From positions 1,756,335 through 1,820,334 of the forward strand of contig NZ_CP053832.1 of assembly GCF_013372225.1 (NCBI RefSeq): a DNA stretch of 64,000 nt, given 5' to 3'. The translations under genes were made by a program, and so were the position numbers. Each line of letters begins with the position of its first letter. The stretch's first letter is position 1. The DNA is from Campylobacter ureolyticus. GTDB lineage: Bacteria; Campylobacterota; Campylobacteria; Campylobacterales; Campylobacteraceae. Shown here one piece after another: positions 33,684 through 44,182 of this stretch. Under the pieces are notes generated by a model. That model ran no database searches, was not told the origin of the DNA, and saw only the letters and a program-made list of their open reading frames with translations.

Positions 33684-36215
33684 TTAAAATTTTACTTCAA
33701 ATGACAAAGCAAAATTTCTTCCTGGAGATGTAAGTCTTTGCCACCCAGATCCTTCATGATTTTCTTGTTTTGCAATAAAAGACATTGATCCATTTTCTTT
33801 TGCCTCTCTTATACTATCCCAAGTTATGTATTTTTTATCAAAAATATTAAATATTCCAGCATTTAATTTAAAATTATCACTCATTCTATATTCAGCCATA
33901 AAATCAAAAACTAAAAAAGAATTACTAAGCATAGGATAGCTTTCAAGTTTAATATCTTCTTTCTTGCTAACTCCACTATTATCGTTCAAAAAATACATGG
34001 CATCTTTTGGATTTTTAGATTTTTGATATTTTGCACTAAGTAAAATACTAAATTGCCTATCATTATATCCAACCCCCGCCGCAAAAGTTAAAGGAGAAAC
34101 TCCCATTAATGAACTTCCATCATTTTTTGAGCCTTTTTGATATGAAGCCATAAAAACCCCAAACAAGCCATCTTCAGTGCCTATTCTTGCATTTAACTCC
34201 AATCCTTTAATATGTGCTGAATTTATATTTTGATACTGATATCTAGTTCCTATAACTTTGTCACGCCAAACTGTCTCCAAAGTATTAAAATCAAACTCTT
34301 CCACTTTTTCAACAATATTACTAACACTATAATCAATAAAATTTTTATATTTGGTATAAAATGCTAATAAGCTAAAAGCTCCATATTTAAAATCAGAACT
34401 TAGTTCTATTTCGTGATTAAAGGCTTTTTCAGTTTTTAAATCAAAATTTGATTTAAAATGCTTAGTTCCTTGTATGAATTCAACAAAGCTCTCTTGTATT
34501 TTTGGGGCTCTAAAAGCTGTATTAAAACTATATTCTAAAAAAGTATCATCAAAAATTTCATATTTCAATCCAGTGTTGTAGCTAAAATTACTATAAGCTT
34601 TATGATCTTGCATATTCCATATTGATTTTGTAGTCTCTTTTGCTAGCTCTCCAGTAGCAGCACCAAGTTTTGAACTAGTTTTAAGATTGTGTTTAATTTT
34701 ATCGTAGCGAATTCCTAGAATACCACTTAATCTATCATTTAACTGAATATATTCTTTTAAATAAATATAATAATTATCGGTTCTTATAGGTCTCGTATAA
34801 ATAAAATTTCCATCTAGAACATAAACTTTTCCATCCATAGCAAACCAAGGAAGTTTTAATATTTTCCCATCTAGTGTTAAAAGCTCTTTGGAAAACCAAC
34901 CGGTTGTTTTTTCTATACCAAGTTTTCCTTTTATTGAAGGAACTAAAATCGGAATTCCATTTTCATCTTTAATTAATTTTTTACCGTTCGCATCATCAAG
35001 GCGAATTTCTCTTTTATTTTTGATAAGCTCAGACCAAAAACCGCTATTTTTAAAATTATCTCTTCCAAAACCTAAGCCAAAATAAAAACTATGATATGAT
35101 GAGCAAATTGGTAAATCAATAGTGTTTAAATTTAAATCAATTTGGCTCTTGTCTTGTTTAATATTAGTACTTCTTTCAAATTTGCTATCTTGATTATTAC
35201 AATTTCTAAAAACACATGAGTTTTGATTATAAATTTGATTTATAACCTGTTTTGAAAATTGAACTTTTAATTCTTCCAAAAAACTATCGCTTGGCATATA
35301 TTCATAACTTACACCATAACGTTTATATGGTGTTTTATCTATTGTAAAAGTCTGATTTCTGCTTGCTGGAAAGCTTTTTTCTTCTATTAAGCTATCAATA
35401 CTTTGTTTTTCATAAAATAAATTTATAAAACTATCATCGCCAAACCTGTATCCAAATTTGGTTAAATATGATTTTGTTCTATACGAGGTGGGATCTGGCA
35501 AAATTCTTCCAGCTCCGCAATATTTATTATAATCTTTATTTGCGATATCTTTTCCACAAATATCCAAATCATCAATTTTTCCATTATAATAATTTTTTAA
35601 TTCACTTCCAACTCTTCTTGTATATTGAAAGAGCCCCTCAAAGCCATTATAAATAAACCCACTTCCTAAAACTTGACGAAATTCACTATTTTTAGACGAA
35701 TAGGCAGTTTTGCTATAAAATCCAGTTATTTTGCCAGATTCTACAAAATCATGCGCCGATTTTGTTTGCATAAAAACTGCACCACCTAATGCACCATTTC
35801 CTGAATTTAATGAATTTGCACCTTTATAGATGTGAATATTGCTTAAATTTTCTATTTCTGTTCCACCTCTTGCACCAGAAATAAAACCTTGTTTTTGATG
35901 AAAAGTTGGTACAAAACTTTGTGCAGCTTCAATCCCATCAACTTTTACAGATACTCTATCTTTATCAACTCCACGAATTGTAAAACCATTTACTCCACTT
36001 CTACCACCATCGGTGATACTTACTCCTACTTGATTTTTTACTAAATCTTTTTGAGTAGATATTAAAGAAGATCTAATTTTATCGCTATTTATTTGTGTTT
36101 GTTTAGCTGAAAGCCTATGGGTTGAAACTTCAATCTCTTCAAGTAAAATATTATCATTTGAAAAACAAATAGATAAAAACATAAAACTAAATATAATGAC
36201 TTTGTTATTTGGCAT
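33684..36215 (-). CDS. TonB-dependent receptor, haemoglobin/transferrin/lactoferrin-type family
   Basis: An 843-residue outer-membrane receptor. Signal peptide (about 1-19), a TonB-box-like segment (EEIEVSTH), the plug (GRSGVNGFTIRGVDKDRV, then GGTEIENLSNIHIYKGANS and NGALGGAVFM), and a long beta barrel ending in Phe (SFEVKF). Two close cysteine pairs (CGKDI to KYC, and CVFRNC) probably stabilise surface loops. The family takes up haem or iron from host proteins; the ligand is inferred from family and from the nearby haem oxygenase. It diverges from a second receptor. Confidence 0.85.
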   Translation of the reverse strand: MPNNKVIIFSFMFLSICFSNDNILLEEIEVSTHRLSAKQTQINSDKIRSSLISTQKDLVKNQVGVSITDGGRSGVNGFTIRGVDKDRVSVKVDGIEAAQSFVPTFHQKQGFISGARGGTEIENLSNIHIYKGANSLNSGNGALGGAVFMQTKSAHDFVESGKITGFYSKTAYSSKNSEFRQVLGSGFIYNGFEGLFQYTRRVGSELKNYYNGKIDDLDICGKDIANKDYNKYCGAGRILPDPTSYRTKSYLTKFGYRFGDDSFINLFYEKQSIDSLIEEKSFPASRNQTFTIDKTPYKRYGVSYEYMPSDSFLEELKVQFSKQVINQIYNQNSCVFRNCNNQDSKFERSTNIKQDKSQIDLNLNTIDLPICSSYHSFYFGLGFGRDNFKNSGFWSELIKNKREIRLDDANGKKLIKDENGIPILVPSIKGKLGIEKTTGWFSKELLTLDGKILKLPWFAMDGKVYVLDGNFIYTRPIRTDNYYIYLKEYIQLNDRLSGILGIRYDKIKHNLKTSSKLGAATGELAKETTKSIWNMQDHKAYSNFSYNTGLKYEIFDDTFLEYSFNTAFRAPKIQESFVEFIQGTKHFKSNFDLKTEKAFNHEIELSSDFKYGAFSLLAFYTKYKNFIDYSVSNIVEKVEEFDFNTLETVWRDKVIGTRYQYQNINSAHIKGLELNARIGTEDGLFGVFMASYQKGSKNDGSSLMGVSPLTFAAGVGYNDRQFSILLSAKYQKSKNPKDAMYFLNDNSGVSKKEDIKLESYPMLSNSFLVFDFMAEYRMSDNFKLNAGIFNIFDKKYITWDSIREAKENGSMSFIAKQENHEGSGWQRLTSPGRNFALSFEVKF

Positions 36216-36276
36216 AATTTTCCTTAATGTTTAAATTTGGCAAAATTCAGTTATTGTATAAAATTTAATATAAAAC

Positions 36277-36295
36277 AATAATTAATATCATTATG
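36277..36295. promoter_or_regulatory. Fur-box-like site in the divergent receptor promoter region
   Basis: A 19-bp site whose right half ATCATTATG nearly matches the Fur consensus; by my alignment 14 of 19 bases agree overall. It lies between the two divergent TonB receptor genes, where iron control is expected. AT-richness raises the chance of false matches. Confidence 0.4.
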
Positions 36296-36414
36296 CTTAT
36301 AATATATGAATTTTTTCTCTGTCACTTCAAAGTCACCATTTACGATATTTAAATTTATTATAATAAAACAATACTATAAGCGAATTTTTATAAAATTAAA
36401 GATACAATTTATTT

Positions 36415-36433
36415 CTTAATGATATTAATTATA
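36415..36433. promoter_or_regulatory. Second Fur-box-like site, close to the plus-strand receptor start
   Basis: Contains AATGATATTAATTAT and agrees with the 19-bp Fur consensus at 14 positions by my count. It ends 14 bp before the ATG at 36448, so a bound repressor would block the start of transcription or translation. Confidence 0.4.
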
Positions 36434-36447
36434 AATATAGGTATAAA

Positions 36448-39420
36448 ATGGGGAAAAAACTTCTTTTAATTTTAACAACAAATTTTTTATTCGCACATCA
36501 AAATTATGAGCTTAATACCATAGAAGTAAATGCAAATACTATCGATCCAAAAGAAAAAAAGATTGGTAAAACCTTAAAATCAAATCAAATTTTATCTAAA
36601 GAACAAGTTGCAGATAGCAAAGACTTAGTTAAATATGAAACCGGAGTTTCTGTTGTAGAAAGTGGCAGATTTGGAACAAGTGGATATACCATTAGAGGAG
36701 TTGATGAAAATAGAGTAGCTATAATGATTGATGGTTTATCACAGGCTCAAACAATATCTTCACAAGGATTCAATGAATTATTTATGGGGTATGGAAATTT
36801 CAATAACACAAGAAATGGCGTCGAAATAGAAACTCTAAAACAAGCAACTATACAAAAAGGAGCTGATTCAGTTAAGGTTGGCAGTGGAGCACTTGGTGGC
36901 TCAATTGTTTTTGAAACAAAAGATGCAAGAGACTACTTATTGGATAAAAATTGGTTTTATGCTTTTAAGACGGGGTATGCTGATAAAAATTATGAATTTT
37001 TTACATCGCACACTATTGCCGCAAAAGCAAAATGGTTTGATTTATTAGTAGTAAGAACGGATAGAAATTCGCATCAAATTAAAAATTATGATTATCATAA
37101 ATATGATGAAACGGTTGGAAAAACTAGAAAAAAAGCAGATCCATATAAAATAACTAAAGATAGCACTTTGATAAAATTTTCTTTTAATCCAAACGATACA
37201 AATAGAATAACTTTTGCAAAAGATATGTATGATGTAAATTCAAAAGGACATGATTTTTCTTATACCTTTACACCTAGTAATCTTGGAACAGGTACAGTTA
37301 AAAGTAATAGTGATGGATATAGATTTACAGATGATTTTATAAAAAGAAAAAATTTTTCTGTTTCATTTGAAAATTATGATGAAAATTTATTTTATGATTC
37401 GGTAAAAATAACTCTTTCGGACCAAAAAATAACAACAAAGGCAAAAACTGATGAAAAATGTCGTGATAAGGATAATTGTGAAACCATATCAAACAAAGCT
37501 GGAATAAGCATTAAAGATGGCAAAATTGTTGATAAATGGGGAAAGGAATTTAAAGCAGATGGAAACGGTCTAGATAGAACCATAACAGATAGCAAAGGAA
37601 ATAAATTTAGCTCAAATTATTTTGATTATTATTCACTCATAGGAAGCGAAAAGGTCTGGTATGATTGTTCTATTTTTAACTGTGACAAACTAGAAGTTAA
37701 TATTATGGGTCAATATGGCAAAGTAACTGATGAAAGAAAAGTAATAAACCTAAACCTTAGACAAAAAGACTCAGTAAGTGGAAAAATTTATGGAGCATAT
37801 GATTGGGATAGCTTGGACCCTCAAACAAGGCCAAAATATTGGGATGCAAAAAAATATGCTGTGTTAATGCCAAGAAGCGATGGTTATTTAAACAGATCGT
37901 GGAAAGAAAGAGATTTAAATACAGATACGAAACAAATAAACATAGATTTTACAAAAGAATTTAAACTATATTCTACAAAGCATAGTTTTGAATATGGCGG
38001 ACTTTTGTCAAAAGAAAAAAAAGAGATGATAAATAATAGTGGCTATGATGGAAGTGACAATAAATGGTGGGCACAACCATTTCAACGTATAGAAAATGGC
38101 AAAGGTATTAAATGCGATGTAAGTGGTGGATATAGTGGTTTTGCGTGCCCCAAAACATCGATAAATTCATTTTTAATTCCAGTTGAGGCAATAACAAATG
38201 CTTTATATTTTAAAGATTATATTAAATTTAATGATTTTATTGCGCTTGATTTAGCCTATAGATATGATAAAACAAAATATAGAACAAAATATGATCCAAA
38301 AACATCTCCAAAAATACCAGATGATATGGTAAAAGGACTTTATATAAAACCAAAATTGTTACCAGATAAAATCGAACACTATACAGGTGGAAAAGCTTGG
38401 TGGGAAACAGGTATGACCTTTGAGCAATATAAAAATCTATTAAAAAAAATAGATGAAAATATTAAAAAAAATCAACAAATTCTAAAACAAAACGCACTAG
38501 ATAATATAAAATATTTTTCGCAACCAAAAGATTTTAACAATGACTCTTATCTTTTTGGACTAGATCTAGATCCTTTTGAGTTTTTAAGAATTCAACTCAA
38601 ATATTCAAAAGCATTTAGAAATCCAACAAGTGATGAGCTTTATTTTACATATAAGCATCCTGACTTTACTGTGGTTCCAAACTGGAATTTAAATACCGAA
38701 ATCGCAAAAACAAAAGAATCTGCTATAACCCTATATGATGATTTAGGACATTTTACTTTTAGCGTTTTTAAATCAAACTATAGTAATTTTATTGATTTAA
38801 AATATATCGGATCGGAAGTTTTCGAAATTCCAGGAGTGGAAAGACTTAATTATTATAAATATCAAAATGTAAATTATCAAAAAGCAAAAGTTAATGGATA
38901 TGAGATAGAAGCAAGACTAAACTTAGGTGAAGTTACACAAAATTTTTCTAATTTTTATTTAGGCTTTAAACAGACATTTCAAAAAGGAAAATTTAAAGAC
39001 GAATATGGCCAAATGCAGCCGATAAACGCAATTGACCCTAAAAAATCTATCTACTCTTTTGGTTGGAGAAACCAAAAATATGGTTTTGATTTATACCTAA
39101 CACAAGTATCCCAAAAAAAAGCAGAAGATACCTACAATATGTATTGGAAACAAAATGATGAAAAAAGAAAATTTATAAAATATAGAAGTGATAAATACAC
39201 AATTTTAGATTTTATAACTTTTGCAAAACCAATTGAAAATTTAGCTTTAACATTTGGAATTTATAATATCACAGATAAAAAATATTTATCATGGAGTTCA
39301 GCTAGATCAATAAGAGAATTTGGAACAACAAATTTAATAGATCAAAAAACGGGAGGAGGTATTGAGAGATTTTATGAACCTGGTAGAAATTTAAAATTTA
39401 CTTTTGAATACAATTGGTAA
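36448..39420 (+). CDS. TonB-dependent receptor, haemoglobin/transferrin/lactoferrin-type family
   Basis: A 990-residue receptor with a signal peptide (about 1-16), TonB-box-like NTIEVNA, plug motifs (FGTSGYTIRGVDENRVAIMI, NGVEIETLKQATIQKGADS, GSGALGGSIVFETKDARD) and a barrel ending in EYNW. Extended loops carry cysteine pairs (KCRDKDNCE, CSIFNC, CDVSGGYSGFAC), consistent with binding a host protein. It is larger than its divergent neighbour. A HugZ-type haem oxygenase gene lies 53 bp downstream, which supports haem or haemoglobin as ligand. Confidence 0.87.
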   Translation: MGKKLLLILTTNFLFAHQNYELNTIEVNANTIDPKEKKIGKTLKSNQILSKEQVADSKDLVKYETGVSVVESGRFGTSGYTIRGVDENRVAIMIDGLSQAQTISSQGFNELFMGYGNFNNTRNGVEIETLKQATIQKGADSVKVGSGALGGSIVFETKDARDYLLDKNWFYAFKTGYADKNYEFFTSHTIAAKAKWFDLLVVRTDRNSHQIKNYDYHKYDETVGKTRKKADPYKITKDSTLIKFSFNPNDTNRITFAKDMYDVNSKGHDFSYTFTPSNLGTGTVKSNSDGYRFTDDFIKRKNFSVSFENYDENLFYDSVKITLSDQKITTKAKTDEKCRDKDNCETISNKAGISIKDGKIVDKWGKEFKADGNGLDRTITDSKGNKFSSNYFDYYSLIGSEKVWYDCSIFNCDKLEVNIMGQYGKVTDERKVINLNLRQKDSVSGKIYGAYDWDSLDPQTRPKYWDAKKYAVLMPRSDGYLNRSWKERDLNTDTKQINIDFTKEFKLYSTKHSFEYGGLLSKEKKEMINNSGYDGSDNKWWAQPFQRIENGKGIKCDVSGGYSGFACPKTSINSFLIPVEAITNALYFKDYIKFNDFIALDLAYRYDKTKYRTKYDPKTSPKIPDDMVKGLYIKPKLLPDKIEHYTGGKAWWETGMTFEQYKNLLKKIDENIKKNQQILKQNALDNIKYFSQPKDFNNDSYLFGLDLDPFEFLRIQLKYSKAFRNPTSDELYFTYKHPDFTVVPNWNLNTEIAKTKESAITLYDDLGHFTFSVFKSNYSNFIDLKYIGSEVFEIPGVERLNYYKYQNVNYQKAKVNGYEIEARLNLGEVTQNFSNFYLGFKQTFQKGKFKDEYGQMQPINAIDPKKSIYSFGWRNQKYGFDLYLTQVSQKKAEDTYNMYWKQNDEKRKFIKYRSDKYTILDFITFAKPIENLALTFGIYNITDKKYLSWSSARSIREFGTTNLIDQKTGGGIERFYEPGRNLKFTFEYNW

Positions 39421-39473
39421 AATTATGGCTAAATTTTAGCTTTATAAAAAAATTATTTAAAAAAGGAAATACA

Positions 39474-40202
39474 ATGGAAAAAAATTTAATCATAGCTCAC
39501 ATGAATGAGCATCACAGCGATGTTTTAGTTAAGCTTTTTAACAAATATTCAAATTTTAATGTAAAAAGTGCGAAATTAGTTGATTTTGATGAAAATGGGA
39601 TTTTTCTAAACTCAGATAATTTAGAAGCAAAAGTACCTTTTAATACAATAGTTACAGATGGTGATTTTGTAAGTGCTATTAAAAATTTAGCCGCGAGTTT
39701 AAAAGAGGATTTTTCTAAAATTAAAAATGAAATTAATGAGTTTAGAAATTCTTTTAAAAGTGTTGTAATTGCGAGTATTTATAATGATCAAGCGATTGCG
39801 AGCTACTCACCGCTTATTAAATTTAATGATAATTTTTACATCTACATAAGTGAAATTAGTGAGCATTTTAAAAGCATAAGCACAAATCCTGACAAAATTG
39901 AAATTTTATTTTTACAAGATGAAAATGAAGCTGCTTCTATAATACTAAGAAAAAGGCTTACTTATAAGACAAATGCAGTTGAAATTCGAAGAAATAGTGA
40001 TGAGTTTAATAATGCTTTAGCGAGTTTTTTAAATCAAACTAGTGGAAAAGGTGGAACAAAACAGATCTCAACTATGCAGGACTTTCATCTTTTTAAATTA
40101 GAGTTTAAAAAAGGCAGATTTGTAAAAGGATTTGGTGGTGCGTATGATATAAACGGTGATGAGATAAGCCTTCCACATATAAAAAATCCACATAAATTTT
40201 AA
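39474..40202 (+). CDS. hugZ: HugZ-family haem oxygenase
   Basis: A 242-residue protein of the split-barrel HugZ/ChuZ family, unrelated to classical haem oxygenase. N-terminal MNEHHSDVLVKLF (residues 10-22) and C-terminal FHLFKLEFKKGRFVKGFGGAYDI plus His-containing tail (SLPHIKNPHKF) match the family; the tail is where HugZ supplies haem-contacting His residues. It would release iron from imported haem. ATG at 39474 follows AAAAGGAAAT; an upstream in-frame ATG at 39414 overlaps the receptor end. C. jejuni has an analogous chuA/chuZ arrangement. Confidence 0.87.
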   Translation: MEKNLIIAHMNEHHSDVLVKLFNKYSNFNVKSAKLVDFDENGIFLNSDNLEAKVPFNTIVTDGDFVSAIKNLAASLKEDFSKIKNEINEFRNSFKSVVIASIYNDQAIASYSPLIKFNDNFYIYISEISEHFKSISTNPDKIEILFLQDENEAASIILRKRLTYKTNAVEIRRNSDEFNNALASFLNQTSGKGGTKQISTMQDFHLFKLEFKKGRFVKGFGGAYDINGDEISLPHIKNPHKF

Positions 40203-40235
40203 AAGGATTTTATAAGTTTTTTACTCTAAATTTGT

Positions 40236-40241
40236 TATACT
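40236..40241 (+). promoter_or_regulatory. Candidate -10 box (TATACT) for dapB-purF
   Basis: TATACT 27 bp before the dapB ATG, with upstream A/T tracts; AAAAAGGAATG serves as ribosome site. Confidence 0.45.
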
Positions 40242-40268
40242 CGCTACAAATTTGCAAAAAGGAATGTA

Positions 40269-41000
40269 ATGCTAAAAATAGGAATTTATGGCTCAAATGG
40301 CAGAATGGGAAAAATGATACAAGAGTGCTTAAAAGAGTATGAAAATGTAAAAGTCGCAGCTTTATTTGATAAAAATAGTTCAAATTTAGAGGATTTTTTC
40401 ACATCATCAGATGTTGTGATTGACTTTTCTATGCCAGAGGGAACTAAAGCTCTTTTAGAATTCGCTAAAAAAAATCCAAAACCACTTTGTATCGGTACAA
40501 CCGGACTTAGTAAAGATGAATTAAACTTAATGAAAGAAATTTCAAAAAATATGCCTATTTTATATGCCACAAATATGAGTTTAGGAGTAGCTGTTTTAAA
40601 CAAACTTGCATTTTTAGCAAGCAAAGCCTTAAGCGAATTCGATGCTGAAATTTTAGAAATGCATCATAGATATAAAAAAGACGCTCCAAGTGGAACAGCC
40701 TTAACATTAGCTAAAAATGTCGCAATTGCTAGAAATTTGGACCTTGATAAAGTTAGAGTTAGTGGAAGAGATGGCATAATTGGACAAAGATCAAAAGATG
40801 AAATTGCTGTTATGAGCTTAAGAGGTGGAGATATTGTTGGTCGTCACACAGCAGGATTTTATGGAAATGGCGAGTTTATAGAGTTAAACCACACAGCAAC
40901 ATCAAGAGCTACTTTTGCAAATGGAGCCATAAAAGCTGCTATTTGGTTAAGCTCACAGAAAAATGGGCTTTATGATATAAATGATTGTTTAGGACTGTAA
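40269..41000 (+). CDS. dapB: 4-hydroxy-tetrahydrodipicolinate reductase
   Basis: A 243-residue enzyme of lysine and meso-diaminopimelate synthesis. NAD(P) motif [10 protein letters not shown] (residues 8-17), catalytic [16 protein letters not shown] (the His-His and Lys positions), and [12 protein letters not shown] substrate segments are present. Length is slightly short for the family, as is usual in Campylobacter. It is followed by purF after one base. Confidence 0.95.
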   Translation: MLKIGIYGSNGRMGKMIQECLKEYENVKVAALFDKNSSNLEDFFTSSDVVIDFSMPEGTKALLEFAKKNPKPLCIGTTGLSKDELNLMKEISKNMPILYATNMSLGVAVLNKLAFLASKALSEFDAEILEMHHRYKKDAPSGTALTLAKNVAIARNLDLDKVRVSGRDGIIGQRSKDEIAVMSLRGGDIVGRHTAGFYGNGEFIELNHTATSRATFANGAIKAAIWLSSQKNGLYDINDCLGL

Positions 41001-41001
41001 A

Positions 41002-42342
41002 ATGTGTGCTATCGTTGGTATAATAAATTCAAAAGATGCTGCAAAAACTGCTTATTATGCGCTTTTTGCGATGCAACACCGTGGACAAGAATCAAGCGGA
41101 ATCAGTGCAAGTTTTAATCACAAAATAAAAACTCATAAAGCACAAGGCTTGGTTAGCGATATTTTTAATAATGAAATTTTAAACTCTTTACAGGGAAATA
41201 TTGCAATTGGACATAATAGATACTCAACCGCTGGTAGTAAAGATAGCAAAGATGCACAGCCTATTTGGGCTAGTTATTTGCTTGGCGAAATATCAATAGC
41301 ACATAATGGAAATTTGATAAATAAAGATGAAATTAGGCAAAATTTAATAAAAGAGGGTGCAATATTTCACTCAAATATGGACACCGAAAATATAATTCAT
41401 TTGATTGCTAGAAGTAAAAAAGAGCACTTGCAAGAGCGAATTATAGAGGCTTTAAATATTATAAAAGGAGCCTATTGCCTTCTTATAATGAGTAGATCAA
41501 AAATATTTGCCATAAGAGATAAATATGGAATTAGACCTCTTAGTATAGGAAAATTAAAAGATGGCGGATATATAATCGCAAGTGAGACCTGTGCTTTTGA
41601 CTTAGTTGGTGCTACTTTTGTGCGTGATGTAAAGCCAGGTGAAATGATTATTTTTGAAGAAGGAAGTGATGATTTTGAAAGTATAATGCTATATGAAGAA
41701 AAAACTCCTAGAATTTGCGCTTTTGAATACATATACTTTGCAAGACCAGATAGCGTTATAGATGGAAAAAATGTTTATGAAGTAAGAAAAAATTTAGGAA
41801 AAACTTTGGCTTTAAAAAATAAAATAAAAGCTGATCTAGTAGTTCCTGTGCCAGATAGTGGAGTGCCAGCAGCACTTGGTTTTTCGAATGAAAGCAAAAT
41901 CCCTTTTGAAATGGCAATAGTTAGAAACCACTATGTAGGAAGAACCTTTATAGAGCCAACCCAAGAAATGAGAAATTTAAAAGTAAAATTAAAGCTAAAT
42001 CCTATGAGTGAGGTTTTAAAAGGAAAAAGTATTATTGTAGTCGATGATAGTATAGTTAGAGGAACGACTTCTAAAAAAATAGTTGAACTTTTAAAACATG
42101 CTGGAGCTAAAGAAGTTCATCTTAAAATAGCTGCTCCAAGAATAAAATTTCCTGATGTTTATGGTATAGACACACCTACAAAAAATGAGTTAATAAGTGC
42201 AAATTTAAGCGATGATGAAATTTTAAAATACACAGGGGCTGATAGTTTAGAGTTTTTAGAAATAGATGAACTAAAAAATGCTATAGGGAATGAAAGAGAA
42301 TATTCACTCGTTAGTTTTGATGGAAACTACTTTGTAAAATAA
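41002..42342 (+). CDS. purF: Amidophosphoribosyltransferase
   Basis: A 446-residue first enzyme of purine synthesis. Cys2 (MCAIVGI) becomes the N-terminal glutaminase nucleophile directly after Met removal, with no propeptide. The glutaminase domain shows HRGQESSGIS and GHNRYSTAG; the PRPP motif IIVVDDSIVRGTT lies in the C-terminal half. It starts 1 bp after dapB. Confidence 0.96.
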   Translation: MCAIVGIINSKDAAKTAYYALFAMQHRGQESSGISASFNHKIKTHKAQGLVSDIFNNEILNSLQGNIAIGHNRYSTAGSKDSKDAQPIWASYLLGEISIAHNGNLINKDEIRQNLIKEGAIFHSNMDTENIIHLIARSKKEHLQERIIEALNIIKGAYCLLIMSRSKIFAIRDKYGIRPLSIGKLKDGGYIIASETCAFDLVGATFVRDVKPGEMIIFEEGSDDFESIMLYEEKTPRICAFEYIYFARPDSVIDGKNVYEVRKNLGKTLALKNKIKADLVVPVPDSGVPAALGFSNESKIPFEMAIVRNHYVGRTFIEPTQEMRNLKVKLKLNPMSEVLKGKSIIVVDDSIVRGTTSKKIVELLKHAGAKEVHLKIAAPRIKFPDVYGIDTPTKNELISANLSDDEILKYTGADSLEFLEIDELKNAIGNEREYSLVSFDGNYFVK

Positions 42343-42346
42343 ATAA

Positions 42347-42380
42347 TTTAAGAAGTGCAATAAATACTGCACTTCTTAAA
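42347..42380. terminator. Bidirectional hairpin between purF and ilvD
   Basis: Perfect 13-bp stem TTTAAGAAGTGCA/TGCACTTCTTAAA with an 8-base loop, in the short space between convergent purF and ilvD. Confidence 0.75.
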
Positions 42381-42382
42381 GC

Positions 42383-44059
42383 TTAAGCCTCCAAAATCGC
42401 CCCATTACTTGCATTGGTAACTAACTTTTGATACTGTCTTAACCAGCGAGAACTTACTTTTTTGCCCTCATATTTCCACTCTTTGCGACGTTTTGCAATT
42501 TCATCGTCGCTTAAACGGACATTTATAGAGTAGCTATCAACATCAATATCTATAATATCGCCATCTTTTAAAAGTCCTATCATTCCGCCCTCTGCTGCTT
42601 CTGGGCTTACATGACCGATTGAAAATCCTCTTGTAGCACCGCTAAATCTACCATCTGTTATAAGTGCCACATCAGCTCCAAGACCTCGGCCCATTATAAG
42701 ACTTGTTGGACTTAACATCTCTTGCATTCCAGGACCACCTTTTGGACCTTCATAGCGAATTACCACAACATCGCCCTTTTGAACTTTTCCACTTGAAATT
42801 CCACTAATTGCTTCATCTTGTGAGTTAAAGCAAATTGCTTTTCCACTAAATTTACGCTCTCCAACAATACCAGCTGCTTTTATAACACACCCTTGCTTTG
42901 CTAAATTTCCAAATAAAATCGCCAAACCACCTACTTTTGAATAAGGCTTATCAACACTTTTTATGATATTATAATCAGCTACTTTATGGTTTTTTACGCG
43001 CTCACTCATCATCTCACCAGTTACTGTTAGATTATCAAGATCAAGCATGCCATTATCTCTTTTTGAAATTTCATTTAATATAGCAATTATTCCTCCAGCT
43101 CGTGCAATATCCTGCATATGCACGCTTGGAAGACTAGGAGCTACTTTTGCAATGTGGGCTATATTTTTACTGATCTCATTTAACTCTTTTATATCAAGCG
43201 CACACCCTGCTTCACGGCTAATTGCTAGCATATGCAAAATTGTATTTGAGCTTCCACCCATTGCCATATCGCAGACAAAAGCATTTCTAATAGCTTTTTT
43301 ATTTAAGATATTTTTTATTTTAAATTTATCATCAAGTGCGATTTTACAAATCCTTCTAGCTGCAGCTCTTGCTAGCTCTTCACGCTCGGGAGTTAGCGCC
43401 AAAATTGTGCCATTACCAACCAAAGCTATTCCCATCGCTTCACAAAGTGAATTCATAGAATTTGCTGTAAACATTCCACTACAGCTTCCACCACCTGGAC
43501 AGGACTCACACTCAAGCATTTTTAACTTTTTTTCATCGATTTTACCAACCTCATAAGCTCCAACGCCTTCAAACACACTATTTAAATCAAGCGCTTCCCC
43601 ACTATCTTTATCAACTCCAGCAGCCATTGGACCGCCACTTATAAACACAGTAGGAACATTTACTCTCAAAGCTCCCATTATCATGCCAGGAACAATCTTA
43701 TCACAGTTTGGTATGCAAATAAGCGCGTCAAGTGCGTGAGCATTCATCACGGTTTCTACTGAATTTGCTATTAATTCACGGCTTGGAAGTGAGTAAAGCA
43801 TCCCCTCATGTCCCATCGCAATACCATCATCAACGCCTATACAGTTAAACTCAAAAGGTACACAACCATTTTTTCTTATCTCATCTTTTATAATTTGACT
43901 AAATTTATTTAGAAAAAAATGCCCTGGAATTATCTCTATAAAACTATTTGCAACACCGATAAATGGTTTATCAAAATCCTCATCCCTAAGCCCTGTCGCT
44001 CTTAAAAGTGAGCGGTGAGGGGCTTTTGTGTAGCCTTTTTTAATTATATCACTTCTCAT
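42383..44059 (-). CDS. ilvD: Dihydroxy-acid dehydratase
   Basis: A 558-residue Fe-S dehydratase of branched-chain amino-acid synthesis. Cluster cysteines appear in [12 protein letters not shown] and [20 protein letters not shown]; the C-terminal domain has [12 protein letters not shown] and [24 protein letters not shown]. Full length. Minus strand, divergent from the metallopeptidase gene. Confidence 0.97.
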   Translation of the reverse strand: MRSDIIKKGYTKAPHRSLLRATGLRDEDFDKPFIGVANSFIEIIPGHFFLNKFSQIIKDEIRKNGCVPFEFNCIGVDDGIAMGHEGMLYSLPSRELIANSVETVMNAHALDALICIPNCDKIVPGMIMGALRVNVPTVFISGGPMAAGVDKDSGEALDLNSVFEGVGAYEVGKIDEKKLKMLECESCPGGGSCSGMFTANSMNSLCEAMGIALVGNGTILALTPEREELARAAARRICKIALDDKFKIKNILNKKAIRNAFVCDMAMGGSSNTILHMLAISREAGCALDIKELNEISKNIAHIAKVAPSLPSVHMQDIARAGGIIAILNEISKRDNGMLDLDNLTVTGEMMSERVKNHKVADYNIIKSVDKPYSKVGGLAILFGNLAKQGCVIKAAGIVGERKFSGKAICFNSQDEAISGISSGKVQKGDVVVIRYEGPKGGPGMQEMLSPTSLIMGRGLGADVALITDGRFSGATRGFSIGHVSPEAAEGGMIGLLKDGDIIDIDVDSYSINVRLSDDEIAKRRKEWKYEGKKVSSRWLRQYQKLVTNASNGAILEA

Positions 44060-44152
44060 AAGCTCTCCTAAATTTAATTCTTATATTTTATCAAAAAAAT
44101 AATTCAAAAAACTATATTAAGATATTTTTTGGTTAAATTTAAAATAATTTGT

Positions 44153-44158
44153 TACAAT
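44153..44158 (+). promoter_or_regulatory. Candidate -10 box (TACAAT) for the YpfJ-like gene
   Basis: TACAAT 24 bp before the ATG at 44183, in the divergent spacer with ilvD. AAAGG follows as ribosome site. Confidence 0.4.
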
Positions 44159-44182
44159 TGTTTTTTTATAAAAGGTTTAAAA

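Noticed and set aside
36216..36447. Considered as a riboswitch for the receptor gene
   Set aside because: No conserved aptamer-like pairing is visible; Fur-like boxes explain the region better.
43047..43556. 169-codon plus-strand frame opposite ilvD
   Set aside because: It lies wholly inside a full-length, well-conserved ilvD, and its translation is a low-complexity shadow with no ribosome site.
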